64,000 bases of DNA from NCBI RefSeq assembly GCF_030915485.1, contig NZ_CP133266.1, forward strand, positions 3,414,001 through 3,478,000, given 5' to 3'. Below the pieces are notes generated by a model. That model was not told the origin of the DNA, searched no databases, and worked only from the letters and a program-made list of their open reading frames with translations. The stretch comes from Neobacillus sp. PS3-40. Lineage in GTDB: Bacteria; Bacillota; Bacilli; Bacillales; Cytobacillaceae. This document shows, one piece after another, positions 48,876 to 57,945 of the stretch. Every line of letters begins with the position of its first letter. Position 1 is the stretch's first letter. Position numbers and translations under genes: made by a program.

Positions 48876-49277
48876 TTGGCTGACGTTAAGAAAGGTAGAG
48901 GCTATGTGTACTCCATTCAGTACCATATTGTATGGTGTGTTAAATATCGTCATAAAGTATTAATTGGTGATATAGATGTAAGATTAAAAGAGATACTGCA
49001 TCAAATAGCCACAGATAATGGTTTTGCCATTTCAGAAATCGAAACCGATTGCGACCATATTCATCTTCTTATAGATTGCACTCCACAACATTCAACTCCA
49101 ACAATGATAAAAGCATTAAAAGGCGTTGCTGCCAGATTACTATTTAAAGAGTTTCCGAGCTTAAAAAAGAAACTGTGGGATGGTCATCTTTGGAATCCAT
49201 CTTATTTTGTTGGTACTGTTAGCGAGCATACAGAAGCACAAATTCGGCAATACATACGTAATCAACAAAGGAAATAG
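48876..49277 (+). CDS. tnpA: IS200/IS605 TnpA, Y1 HUH transposase
   Basis: 133 residues from TTG 48876, which has GAGGTGG upstream (GTG 48867 is an alternative). HUH motif DCDHIHLLIDC, catalytic Tyr in EAQIRQYIRNQQ (position 126 from this start), and the family segments YHIVWCVKYRHKVL and GAxRLLFKEFP-like VAARLLFKEFPSLKKKLWDG. It cuts and rejoins single-stranded ends through a 5'-phosphotyrosine, copying the peel-and-paste mode of IS608. All catalytic residues are present, so the element may be active. Confidence 0.95.
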   Translation: MADVKKGRGYVYSIQYHIVWCVKYRHKVLIGDIDVRLKEILHQIATDNGFAISEIETDCDHIHLLIDCTPQHSTPTMIKALKGVAARLLFKEFPSLKKKLWDGHLWNPSYFVGTVSEHTEAQIRQYIRNQQRK

Positions 49278-49296
49278 CGAAAGGAGTTGAACCTAG

Positions 49297-50745
49297 ATGT
49301 CTTCACCAACATACGTGCTTACTCTGCCTTTAAAAGTGGAAACATGGCAAGAACATATCTTAGAAAAACGCCTAAATATTGGACGAACTATCTACAATGA
49401 ATGTCTAGGTGAAGCATTGCGTAGGTACAAATACATGATACGTAATCCTCGATATTGGGAAGCGGTTCGTATGACCAAAGGCAATGAACGCAATCAACTT
49501 CTGAATCACTATAAAAAACAATATGGCGTTCGTAAATTTGACTTAAATAGGTACGTTCAAGGAATGGGGCGTACGTTTAAGAAAAATATTGGTTCTCAAA
49601 TGGCTCAGAATATCGCTGAACGTGCATTTCAAGCAGTTGAGAAAGTCATGTACGGGAACGGTAAGAAAGTTCGTTTTTGTTCAGTAGGTCAATTCTTTTC
49701 GTTAGAAGAAAAGACAAACAAGACAGGTTTTCGTTACTTCCCCAAAAACAAACGCATGGAATGGCTAGGACTAATTATGCCTGTCATTCTTAAAAACCAC
49801 GATGAATACGCACATATTGCCCTTCAAGATAAGATTAAATATTGCCGCCTGGTAAAGAAAGTGATTCGTGGCAAAAATCGTTACTTCGTTCAATTTGCAT
49901 TAGAAGGATTTCCCCCAAAGAAACGCAATCAAAACTACTCCAAAGATGAATTCGCTCGTGTCGGATTAGATATCGGCACATCAACACTCGCAATCGCTTC
50001 TGAAAATGAAGTGAAGCTATATGAGCTAGCGGAAGGTTTATCAGTAGATGAAAGTCAAAAACGTATTCTACAACGTAAGTTAGATTGCAGGCGCCGAGCG
50101 AATAATCCAAACAAATACAATGCTGATGGCACAATAAACAAATCCAATCGTGAGAAATGGATACAAAGTGAAAACTACAAGAAAACTCGTCAAGAGGTCG
50201 CAGAAATGAGCCGGAAAATGGCAGATAAGCGCAAGCAATCGCACAATCAACTAGCCAATCATATTCTAACGCTTGGGTTGGATGTTCGAGTTGAAACCAT
50301 GAATTTCAAAGGATTTCAAGCAAAGGCAAAGAAAACAAAGATTAGCGAAAAGACTGGACGTTACAAACGTAAAAAACGTTTTGGAAAGTCATTAGCGAAT
50401 CGTGCGCCATCAATGCTTCTTACGATTATAGACAACAAATTAAAATACTTCGGCTTAGAACTAAAGCGGATTGACACCGCAAAAGTGAAAGCCAGTCAAT
50501 TCGAACACTTCACGCAAACTTGCGTGAAGAAAAAACTCTCCAAACGTTGGAACCACTTCGAACAAGGTGATGTTCAACGTGATTTGTATAGTGCCTTTTT
50601 AATCATGAACACAAAAGACAATCTACGTGAAGTAGATGTTGGACGAGCAAATGAAACATGGAACAACTTTTTTCGTAAACACGAACAGGAAATAGAACGA
50701 ATGAAGCATTTGAACAAGAAACAATTAAGTAGTATTGGCTTGTAA
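49297..50745 (+). CDS. tnpB: TnpB-family RNA-guided nuclease, zinc-finger-less variant
   Basis: 482 residues. The RuvC triad is intact: RVGLDIGTSTLAIA (D225), VRVETMNFKGF (E333) and DVQRDLYSAFL (D429). The N-terminal wedge/REC region starts PTYVLTLPLKVETWQEHILE. The stretch between the second and third catalytic residues, where TnpB normally has a CxxC...CxxC zinc ribbon, reads FEHFTQTCVKKKLSKRWNHF with one Cys only, so the zinc site is lost while the LSxRW pattern remains. TnpB cuts DNA at sites specified by an omega-RNA that overlaps the element's right end, aiding element retention. The start ATG 49297 follows GAAAGGAGTTG. Confidence 0.9.
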   Translation: MSSPTYVLTLPLKVETWQEHILEKRLNIGRTIYNECLGEALRRYKYMIRNPRYWEAVRMTKGNERNQLLNHYKKQYGVRKFDLNRYVQGMGRTFKKNIGSQMAQNIAERAFQAVEKVMYGNGKKVRFCSVGQFFSLEEKTNKTGFRYFPKNKRMEWLGLIMPVILKNHDEYAHIALQDKIKYCRLVKKVIRGKNRYFVQFALEGFPPKKRNQNYSKDEFARVGLDIGTSTLAIASENEVKLYELAEGLSVDESQKRILQRKLDCRRRANNPNKYNADGTINKSNREKWIQSENYKKTRQEVAEMSRKMADKRKQSHNQLANHILTLGLDVRVETMNFKGFQAKAKKTKISEKTGRYKRKKRFGKSLANRAPSMLLTIIDNKLKYFGLELKRIDTAKVKASQFEHFTQTCVKKKLSKRWNHFEQGDVQRDLYSAFLIMNTKDNLREVDVGRANETWNNFFRKHEQEIERMKHLNKKQLSSIGL

Positions 50746-50937
50746 AACTTCGATACAAAAGGGTTTTGAATCGAGCCCACAGGGCGATAATGGCAGCAAT
50801 AGTTGCCTTGCCTATGAAAGTCTAAGGGAAATAACTTAGTGGCTGATGTCAGCCGAAAACTCGTTTTCGGCAATTCAGACGAAGGTTGAATGACAGTACC
50901 TTAGAACCTCGTGACTTTAGTCATGAGTGGTTCAGAC
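50746..50937 (+). ncRNA. Candidate omega-RNA scaffold at the right end of the IS element
   Basis: The 190 non-coding bases after tnpB are structured: GCCGAAAACTCGTTTTCGGC (near 50853-50872) is a perfect hairpin, followed by AATTCAGACGAAGGTTGAAT, GACAGTACC and the end palindrome. In TnpB systems this stretch, with the 3' end of tnpB, forms the omega-RNA, and the guide is copied from flanking DNA after the right end (here about 50938 onward, the 3' part of the hydrolase gene). Position and hairpins support it; boundaries are inferred. Confidence 0.65.
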
Positions 50938-51478
50938 ATTGATCCAAGATCCATTGCCATTCGCCATGACCTGATTTGGTATTGATATGCCCCATGTTTG
51001 ATAAGGAAATGGATGGTACATTTAATGTTAAATAATTGATGGAATCTTCAATATCACAATAAGGGTCATTAGTTGAATAGACAAACAAGGTATCCTCTGC
51101 AGCCCTCAATACATTTTCTCTTTCTAATGGAACAGGATAAAATGATTTGGCCTCTGGAAGAACAATAGTTGGTGAAGGTGGGGCTACAAGAATGACATGG
51201 TCTGCAATCTTTTTAGTTTGACCAGCAATATAGTGAAGCCAGAGAATACAACCGAGACTGTGTGTAATGACTGTTTTTCGATGATTTTTAGGAAGTGATT
51301 GTATAGCGGTTGAAAGTTCTTGTAGCCAAGTCTCTTTATTTGGAGTGTCGTAATTTGAGAATATAGGATAACTAACATGAAAGTTTTGCTGCTTTAGTTC
51401 ATGAAATAACCATGATTGCCAATGAGCGGGACCGCTGCCCCCGAGGCCATGAATGATTAGAAAACTATGCTGATTCAT
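50921..51478 (-). CDS. RBBP9/YdeN-like alpha/beta hydrolase
   Basis: 185 residues from ATG 51478 (AAGGAGAGATTTT upstream; the longer frame is less well placed). Motifs: SFLIIHGLGGSGPAHWQSWL at the start (oxyanion HG), KTVITHSLGCILWLH (nucleophile Ser), the Asp in YSTNDPYCDIEDS, and MGHINTKSGHGEWQW (catalytic His). This is the RBBP9/YdeN serine hydrolase family, cytoplasmic and of unknown substrate. Its last codons and stop (50921-50923) lie inside the right-end palindrome of the IS200/IS605 element, so the original C-terminus may have been altered by the insertion. Confidence 0.9.
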   Translation of the reverse strand: MNQHSFLIIHGLGGSGPAHWQSWLFHELKQQNFHVSYPIFSNYDTPNKETWLQELSTAIQSLPKNHRKTVITHSLGCILWLHYIAGQTKKIADHVILVAPPSPTIVLPEAKSFYPVPLERENVLRAAEDTLFVYSTNDPYCDIEDSINYLTLNVPSISLSNMGHINTKSGHGEWQWILDQCLNHS

Positions 51479-51544
51479 AAAATCTCTCCTTATAACCAAC
51501 TATCCCGATTAATATGTAAGTATTTAAAATAGTATAACATTAAA

Positions 51545-51572
51545 AAAAGGATTGGCAAATGCCAAATCCCTT
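51545..51572. repeat. Short hairpin upstream of the hydrolase gene
   Basis: AAAGGATTGGC and GCCAAATCCCTTT pair around AAAT. It lies in the leader between the divergent hydrolase and surface protein genes. Confidence 0.5.
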
Positions 51573-51632
51573 TAGCTGTATTTTTTTATGACTATATTCA
51601 TGATATGGAATTCTATAATAATAGGTAGAGGT

Positions 51633-51712
51633 TGTTCGAACTTCTATCATAGCTACAAATTTAATCTAGTTAAATCTGAAACCAGAGATTAATTGAAAAG
51701 TTCGAACAACAT
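51633..51712. repeat. 80-bp element with perfect 13-bp inverted ends
   Basis: GTTGTTCGAACTT (51633-51645) and AAGTTCGAACAAC (51700-51712) are exact inverted repeats. A nested pair TTAATCT (51663-51669) and AGATTAA (51688-51694) lies inside. It may be a miniature element or a regulatory cruciform between divergent genes. Confidence 0.6.
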
Positions 51713-51873
51713 TGTAACAACGAATCTATTTTAACTGAATTTTTTTACGAAACAATGACCTAATTATTAAAAAAATGTTACGGAAAAAATAGTTGAATGT
51801 TAAGAAAAAATTAAGCTGCGTGGACTATTCTTAATTCAAACTCAGGTCTTATAAGAGAGAGGGTAGGATTCGG

Positions 51874-53190
51874 ATGCGTACATTGGTGCTAATTAGAAAA
51901 GGAGTAAATGTAGGTCTTGTTGTTTCAATGATCGGGATGGGTGCGTTTCTTTACATACCAGCTACTACCTATGCTGCAGGGGATGAATTTGGGAATAACT
52001 CAACAACCCAAGTGGAGCAAAAGACTTCTTCAAACAAGTTGTCTCGGCTTGAATTAGAAGGAATTCAATTAAATCAACCTTTTTTACCAGAAGTAATCGA
52101 TTATTCTGCTACAGTTGAAAATAATGTAGAAACCATTAAATTACTTGCAGAAACGGATGGTGTAAATTCAGTACTAACTGTTAATGGCAACCCTATTTCG
52201 TCAATGCCATACCCTGTCCATACAGGTGAAAATGTATTTCTTATTACAGTTGATGATGGGGTGAACTCGTCAAACACCTACACACTTACAGTGATCAAAA
52301 AGCAAAATAGCAATGCTCTGTTACAAAACATCCTATTATCAAAAGGGGAACTATCTCCAGCATTTGATCCAGAGATTTCTTCTTATAATGTCCATGTTCC
52401 AAATGAGGTTGATATGCTTGGTATTACACCTTTGCCATATGAAAAAACATCCAGTATTATGGTGAAAAATACCTTGACATCTGATACAGGCACATCTGTT
52501 CAAATTCCAGTTGGAAAAACGGAAGTGCCCATTATGGTGACGGCAGAAAATGGTGTGAAGAAAATATATACCCTTGAGGTTATCAGAGACTCCAAAAAAG
52601 CCGAAACATCTCCAGTAAAATCAAATGGAGGAAAAAAGGGTGCGTTCTCAGGAGTGAAGGCTGGGGTTGGAATTTCAAATACTACTGGAAAACAAACATT
52701 CCAACTTCAAGGCAATGCAAATAAAACTCAAAAGGTTAGTCTAGCTACTCTAAGTAAGTTGACTACTTCAAAAGGAACGTGGAACAAAACATTTGCATCC
52801 ACCGAATTTACCTATCATATTGCAGAAGATACTGATATCACATCGGTTACAATAAATGAAAGCTCTAGTAATAGTGATGCAACGATCTCGATTGAAGGCG
52901 GTATAAGCAATACTATTCAGCTAGGGAATAATAAGAAAACCGTTATATCTGTTGTTGTGACAAAGGGTGAAGAACATAAAACCTATGTTTTGGTTTTTGA
53001 TAAAGATATAAAACAAGATACAGTAACTTCATCTGATACATCAGAAAAAACGTCTTCAGCTAATCTAACAAATTCGACAACTTCTACAAACAGTTCTACA
53101 GTTAAAGTAAGTTCTTGGAATGGAAAAAAAAATAACACTTCCACCTCTTGGTGGGGAAGATTTATCAATAGTATTCGCTCCATTTTTTAA
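51874..53190 (+). CDS. Exported protein with cadherin-like beta-sandwich domains
   Basis: 438 residues. A signal peptide (VGLVVSMIGMGAFLYIPATT, cleavage near YAA) precedes three cadherin-like modules of the PF12733 type. Module 1 (about 50-145): LSRLELEGIQLNQPFLPEVI then VFLITVDDGVNSSNTYTLTV. Module 2 (about 150-240): LLQNILLSKGELSPAFDPEI then VPIMVTAENGVKKIYTLEVI. Module 3 (about 305-380) is diverged: FASTEFTYHIAEDTDITSVT then VVVTKGEEHKTYVLVFDK. A Ser/Thr-rich tail ends in a basic amphipathic segment (SWWGRFINSIRSIF). Such modules bind walls, matrices or partners. No LPXTG motif is present. Start ATG 51874 is preceded by AGAGGGTAGG. Monocistronic. Confidence 0.82.
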   Translation: MRTLVLIRKGVNVGLVVSMIGMGAFLYIPATTYAAGDEFGNNSTTQVEQKTSSNKLSRLELEGIQLNQPFLPEVIDYSATVENNVETIKLLAETDGVNSVLTVNGNPISSMPYPVHTGENVFLITVDDGVNSSNTYTLTVIKKQNSNALLQNILLSKGELSPAFDPEISSYNVHVPNEVDMLGITPLPYEKTSSIMVKNTLTSDTGTSVQIPVGKTEVPIMVTAENGVKKIYTLEVIRDSKKAETSPVKSNGGKKGAFSGVKAGVGISNTTGKQTFQLQGNANKTQKVSLATLSKLTTSKGTWNKTFASTEFTYHIAEDTDITSVTINESSSNSDATISIEGGISNTIQLGNNKKTVISVVVTKGEEHKTYVLVFDKDIKQDTVTSSDTSEKTSSANLTNSTTSTNSSTVKVSSWNGKKNNTSTSWWGRFINSIRSIF

Positions 53191-53202
53191 AATAAGTTAA
53201 AC

Positions 53203-53253
53203 GGCTAAGTGCTAGGTATCATCCGAATATTGGATGAAACTAGCGCTTTAACT
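53203..53253 (+). terminator. Hairpin after the surface protein gene
   Basis: GTGCTAG with CTAGCGC and TCATCC with GGATGA stack around GAATATT. The following sequence (TTTAACTTTGC) is a weak T run. Confidence 0.55.
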
Positions 53254-53354
53254 TTGCATTTAATCTTTTTTATGTATTATTATTAATTTTATGGTATATT
53301 TATATTTAAAAAATTTATAGGTAGAAATTATAGAATTCTAAGGAAGGTGAGATA

Positions 53355-56111
53355 ATGGCAACAGGTATTAATATAGATGACAGCAGTCTTCCATTGCGAC
53401 GTGATGTGAAATTACTTGGTCAAATTCTTGGGGAAATACTCGTTAATCATGGCAGTAATGAGCTTCTTGATAAGGTTGAAAAGATTCGCTCCTTATGCAA
53501 GTCGCTTCGAAAGCAATTTGACAGAGAGATGTATGAAACCTTAAAAGAAGAAATTGCACATCTTAGTTCACCAATGAGACAACAGATCATTCGTGCCTTT
53601 TCGATTTACTTTCATTTGGTTAATGCGGCGGAGCAGAACCATCGTATTCGGCGTCGAAGGCAATATCAGCTTCAGGAAGATCATATCGTACAACCTGATT
53701 CAATTGAAAATGCAATCCAATCTCTAAAAGAAAATCATGTTTCTCGGGAATTTATCCAAAATATACTGGAAACATTATCATTAGAGCTTGTGATTACGGC
53801 TCATCCAACTGAAGCGATGAAACGCTCTATTCTTGAAATTCAAAAACGCATTGCGAATATCCTAAAATATATGGATAATCCTATGTTAACAAAAAGAGAA
53901 AAGAAACAGCTTGAAGAGAGTTTGTTTAACGAAGTAACTATTTTGTGGCATACGGATGAGTTGCGATATCATAAGCCAACCGTATTGGATGAAGTGCGAA
54001 ACGGCCTATATTACTTTGATCAAACGTTATTTAATGTCCTCCCTGATATACATCAAGAAGTAGAAGATTGTTTAGAGAGGAGTTTCAGTGATACTAAATG
54101 GGAGGTTCCTAATTTTCTTCGTTTTGGTTCGTGGATTGGTGGAGACCGCGATGGAAATCCAAATGTAACCCCTGAAATCACTTGGGAAACACTTAATAAG
54201 CAGCGAAGACTCGTAATTAAAAAATATCGAACCGTATTAGTCGATTTAATGAAACGGTATAGCCACTCAACTACAAGAATTGAGATAAGTGAAGAACTTC
54301 TTGCCTCGCTTGAAAGTGAAGAGGATAAATTTTTACCAGCTGATAAAAAGTGGCCAATCGTAACCGAAGCGTATCGACGTAAATTTGCGATTATTATCGA
54401 ACGTCTAAAACAGGTAGGAAAAGGAGATGCGGGCTATAAATCTGCGGATGAATTATTAGAAGATTTATTCGTGATTAAGCGTAGTTTAGCTCTTCATCAT
54501 CCTGCTGTAAATGAACTGAAGATGATTAAAAAACTAATACGACAGGTTCAGTTGTTTGGATTTCACCTTGCCACACTTGATATTCGTAACCATAGTGGTG
54601 AGCATGAGTTAGCAATTACCGAAATTTTACGCAAAGTAAGGGTAACAGATAACTATGGGCAGCTTCCTGAAGAGGATAAGATAAAAATTTTACAAAATAT
54701 TTTATCGGATCAAAGGCCCGTTTTATTATTAAATGAAGATTATTCAAAAGAAACACAAGAGATGATAAACGTTTTCCAAATGATTAAAAATGCTCATGAT
54801 GAATTTGGAAAGCGTTCCATTTCAGTTTACCTCGTAAGCATGACGCAATCTGTAAGTGATGTTCTTGAGGTACTTGTACTTGCGAAGGAGGCTGGCATTA
54901 ATCGGCTTCATGCAGATGGAAGGGTTGAAAGTTATTTAAATGTTGCCCCACTGCTTGAAACAATTGATGATTTAACTGCAGGTTCGAAGATCATGGAATC
55001 TCTTTTCCAAATGCCTATCTACAGAACCCATTTGCATGAATTGGGAGACCAACAAGAAATCATGTTAGGATATTCTGATGGAAGCAAAGATGGAGGAACC
55101 TTAACAGCAAACTGGAAATTGTACAATACCCAACTTGAAATTCACAAAATGGCTAAAAAATATCAAATTGGTCTGAAATTTTTCCACGGACGAGGCGGTT
55201 CATTGGGTCGTGGTGGTGGTACATTAAACCAAAGCATTCTATCCCAACCAGCCGAGACTTTAGGGGATGGTGTCAAAATTACCGAACAAGGAGAGGTATT
55301 ATCCTCTCGTTACTTACTCGAGGATATTGCATACCGAAGCTTAGAGCAAGCAACCTCAACATTGCTAAAAGCTTCAACAAATTTATCAACCGAATCGAAT
55401 CAGGTCACCTATTCAATATGGCAACAAGCAATGGAGGAAATCTCTGGAACTGCTTTGATAAAATATCAATCGCTAGTGTTTGGGGATCCGGATTTCTTGA
55501 CTTATTTTTATGAGGCGACACCACTAAGAGAACTCGGAGATTTAAATATCGGTTCAAGACCCATGAGCCGTAAAAATAAAAGTCGTTTTGAAGACCTAAG
55601 AGCAATTCCTTGGGTATTTGCATGGACACAAAGTCGTCAAATTATTCCAGCTTGGTATGCTGCAGGTACAGGCTTAGAAGAATTTGCATCAAAAAGCGAC
55701 CGAAATTTAAAACTTTTGCAGCAAATGCATGCAGAATGGCCATTTTTCCGATCAACAATTGATAACCTGCAAATGGCATTAATGAAAGCTGATATTACAA
55801 CGGCAAAAGAATATGCTTCACTTGTTGGTGACAATGATATTTCTGAGCGAATTTTTTCTGATATCGTCGAAGAATATAAAAAGACAAAAGAGATTCTTCT
55901 CAAAATTACAGGTGATCAAGAGTTATTAGATCATACCCCTAATATTCAAGAATCTGTTTATCGGAGAAATCCATATGTTGATCCATTAAACTTTATACAG
56001 GTTGAATTAATAAGGAAATTAAGAGAACAAGAGGAACCATCTGAAGAACTGTTAACGGAAGTGTTACTGACCATCAGTGGAATTGCTGCAGGTTTACGGA
56101 ATACAGGTTGA
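53355..56111 (+). CDS. ppc: Phosphoenolpyruvate carboxylase
   Basis: 918 residues, the usual length. Motifs: VITAHPTEAMKRSILEIQKR (catalytic His150), FLRFGSWIGGDRDGNPNVTP, MLGYSDGSKDGGTLTANWKL, LKFFHGRGGSLGRGGGTLNQ, LNIGSRPMSRKNKSRFEDLR with AIPWVFAWTQSR, and a C-terminal RNTG. It carboxylates PEP with bicarbonate to give oxaloacetate, refilling the TCA cycle. B. subtilis lacks this enzyme and relies on pyruvate carboxylase, so its presence is informative about the lineage. AAGGAAGGTGAG precedes ATG 53355; it is monocistronic with its own terminator. Confidence 0.97.
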   Translation: MATGINIDDSSLPLRRDVKLLGQILGEILVNHGSNELLDKVEKIRSLCKSLRKQFDREMYETLKEEIAHLSSPMRQQIIRAFSIYFHLVNAAEQNHRIRRRRQYQLQEDHIVQPDSIENAIQSLKENHVSREFIQNILETLSLELVITAHPTEAMKRSILEIQKRIANILKYMDNPMLTKREKKQLEESLFNEVTILWHTDELRYHKPTVLDEVRNGLYYFDQTLFNVLPDIHQEVEDCLERSFSDTKWEVPNFLRFGSWIGGDRDGNPNVTPEITWETLNKQRRLVIKKYRTVLVDLMKRYSHSTTRIEISEELLASLESEEDKFLPADKKWPIVTEAYRRKFAIIIERLKQVGKGDAGYKSADELLEDLFVIKRSLALHHPAVNELKMIKKLIRQVQLFGFHLATLDIRNHSGEHELAITEILRKVRVTDNYGQLPEEDKIKILQNILSDQRPVLLLNEDYSKETQEMINVFQMIKNAHDEFGKRSISVYLVSMTQSVSDVLEVLVLAKEAGINRLHADGRVESYLNVAPLLETIDDLTAGSKIMESLFQMPIYRTHLHELGDQQEIMLGYSDGSKDGGTLTANWKLYNTQLEIHKMAKKYQIGLKFFHGRGGSLGRGGGTLNQSILSQPAETLGDGVKITEQGEVLSSRYLLEDIAYRSLEQATSTLLKASTNLSTESNQVTYSIWQQAMEEISGTALIKYQSLVFGDPDFLTYFYEATPLRELGDLNIGSRPMSRKNKSRFEDLRAIPWVFAWTQSRQIIPAWYAAGTGLEEFASKSDRNLKLLQQMHAEWPFFRSTIDNLQMALMKADITTAKEYASLVGDNDISERIFSDIVEEYKKTKEILLKITGDQELLDHTPNIQESVYRRNPYVDPLNFIQVELIRKLREQEEPSEELLTEVLLTISGIAAGLRNTG

Positions 56112-56136
56112 TTAGAATTTCTAAGAAAAAAGTATT

Positions 56137-56171
56137 GGCCCTCCTAATTATCATTGGGAGGGCCTTATTTT
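56137..56171 (+). terminator. Terminator of ppc
   Basis: GGCCCTCC and GGGAGGGCC pair around TAATTATCATT and are followed by TTATTTTG. Confidence 0.85.
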
Positions 56172-56555
56172 GTAAAAAAATGCCTATTCTATTAAAAAAA
56201 ATTATTCCAGTATATCCCATTATTTCTTTCTTACTAAGAGTTATAACGTTTCCACCAGTAAAAAAGGTATATTTGAACTTTTTGTTAAAATGAACGATTA
56301 TTTCGTCTTTGAAACACAAATGTAATATTCCTATTACTTAATTGACAAATTTAGATGATATACTAGCTAAAAGTAAGGGAAATTGCAAGATATTTGAGAT
56401 TTTTGTCATTAGAAAATTAAATGTTACCTACAACGATTAATCTCTCTACATAAAGGTTGTCAGATTAAGTAGACAAAAAGTTTTTTGGTAGTTTCTAAGT
56501 ACCATAGACTTTGGGACTATCTTGGGTTTGGCTAATAGAAAGCAGGAGATTCAAC

Positions 56556-57767
56556 ATGAAAAAGAAAATAGCTACACTTAGTACAACAATCATGATAGGA
56601 CTTGGAAGTGTAATTGCTATTCCAACTGTAGATGCCGCATCTTTTCAAAACCAAAAATCAATAATACAAGGTCAACGTTCTGGAATTCAAGCTGGAATCA
56701 CGAAAGCGAATGCTGACATATCACAGGCACAGAATGGACTCACAAAATTAAATGAGCAAATTAAAAGAGTCGATCAGGCAATAATCGATAATAAAAATAT
56801 GATAGATTCTACAGAAATGAAAATAAGTGATACAAAATTAGAAGTTACACAGCTTCAAAAACAAGTATCCATTATCAAAGACCGAATTGCTAAGCGTAAT
56901 CTTGTCTTGAAAAAACGCGCACTTTCATTTCAAGAAACGGGTGGAAATGTTAGCTATATTGATGTCTTACTAGGTGCATCAAGCTTTAGTAATTTGATAG
57001 AACGAATTGGGGCAGTTACTACAATGGTTGAAGCTGACCAAGACCTTTTAAAACAACATGAAGCGGATAAACAGGAAGTTGAAAAAAAGGAAACTACGGT
57101 AATTAATAAGCTTTCAAGTCTCAATTCTATGAAAACCGAGCTAGTCGGTATGCAAGCGGAAATTTCTGAACAAAAAGCGCAAAATGATTTATTAAAGGAA
57201 CAGCTTAAACAACAAGAACAAAATGGAATTGCCCAAAAGACTGACTTGCAAAATCAAGACAGTAATCTTGCTTCAAAAGAAGCAGCTATTGAAGTCGGAC
57301 AAAGACCACATACAGATTCAGAGAGCAATGGAAATTCGTTCAGTGTACCTACTAGCACATATTCCGCTAGTGGCAATGGAAATATCAGTGATGTGATTAA
57401 GGCAGGTTATAAGTATATCGGGAATTCTGTTTATGTATTTGGTGGCGGAAGAAGTGCGAGCGATATTGCTAATGGCAGATTTGATTGTTCAGGCTTTGTT
57501 CATTGGGCATTTTCTCAAGCAGGTGTTTCTGTAGGTTCTAGCACAGATTCGTTAACATCTGCTGGAAGTCAAGTTTCTTCAAGTGATATGCAACCTGGGG
57601 ATCTAGTATTCTTTAATACTTACAAAACAGATGGTCATGTTGGAATTTATATTGGGGGAGGCCAATTTATTGGCTCTCAAAGCTCAACAGGAGTAGCTGT
57701 TGCTAACATGACAAGCGGCTACTGGAAACAACATTTTAATGGCCGTGTAGTTAGAGTTTTAAATTAA
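56556..57767 (+). CDS. CwlO-like secreted peptidoglycan endopeptidase (coiled coil + NlpC/P60)
   Basis: 403 residues from ATG 56556 (GCAGGAG upstream; an upstream in-frame ATG is poorly placed). A signal peptide (TLSTTIMIGLGSVIAIPTVD, cleavage near AASF) precedes long coiled coils (about 30-245; KLNEQIKRVDQAIIDNKNMI). Then come a Ser/Asn linker and an NlpC/P60 domain: FDCSGFVHWAFSQAG (C311), DGHVGIYIGGGQFIG (H361). B. subtilis CwlO has this plan: the coiled coil docks on FtsEX and the domain cleaves the D-Glu-DAP bond of wall peptides during cylinder growth. All catalytic residues are present. A strong GC-rich terminator follows. Confidence 0.92.
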   Translation: MKKKIATLSTTIMIGLGSVIAIPTVDAASFQNQKSIIQGQRSGIQAGITKANADISQAQNGLTKLNEQIKRVDQAIIDNKNMIDSTEMKISDTKLEVTQLQKQVSIIKDRIAKRNLVLKKRALSFQETGGNVSYIDVLLGASSFSNLIERIGAVTTMVEADQDLLKQHEADKQEVEKKETTVINKLSSLNSMKTELVGMQAEISEQKAQNDLLKEQLKQQEQNGIAQKTDLQNQDSNLASKEAAIEVGQRPHTDSESNGNSFSVPTSTYSASGNGNISDVIKAGYKYIGNSVYVFGGGRSASDIANGRFDCSGFVHWAFSQAGVSVGSSTDSLTSAGSQVSSSDMQPGDLVFFNTYKTDGHVGIYIGGGQFIGSQSSTGVAVANMTSGYWKQHFNGRVVRVLN

Positions 57768-57786
57768 ATTCATAATTGTTAAAAGA

Positions 57787-57816
57787 TGCGGGGCCATTTA
57801 GCAGGCCCCGCTTTTG
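57787..57816 (+). terminator. Terminator of the CwlO-like gene
   Basis: GCGGGGCC and GGCCCCGC form a perfect 8-bp GC-rich stem around ATTTAGCA, followed by TTTTG. Confidence 0.92.
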
Positions 57817-57945
57817 ATATTTATTTTCTTTTTTCAAATCATTTGATACAATTCAATTCAGTGAGTATCAATAGCAAAAGGAGCATTCGTTGTTTTAAAG
57901 ATATTGCCAGCAAACATCATAAGAAAGTAGGAGAATTAAATACCA

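Larger units (their letters stand above)
48700..50937 (+). mobile_element. IS200/IS605-family element with tnpA, tnpB and omega-RNA region (limits approximate)
   Basis: Both ends carry the same subterminal hairpin, CTCGTGACTTTAGTCATGAG, at 48720-48739 and 50908-50927. TnpA recognises such palindromes when it excises and inserts single-stranded DNA. A second left-end hairpin lies at 48752-48787 (CGGATAG/CTATCCG with CGTGGC/GCCACG). There are no inverted terminal repeats and no target duplication, as expected. tnpA and tnpB are on the same strand, 19 bases apart. Confidence 0.85.

Noticed and set aside
48867-51478. TnpB locus read as a phage-defence island
   Set aside because: It is a self-contained IS200/IS605 element with both end palindromes and its own TnpA, and no other defence genes are adjacent.
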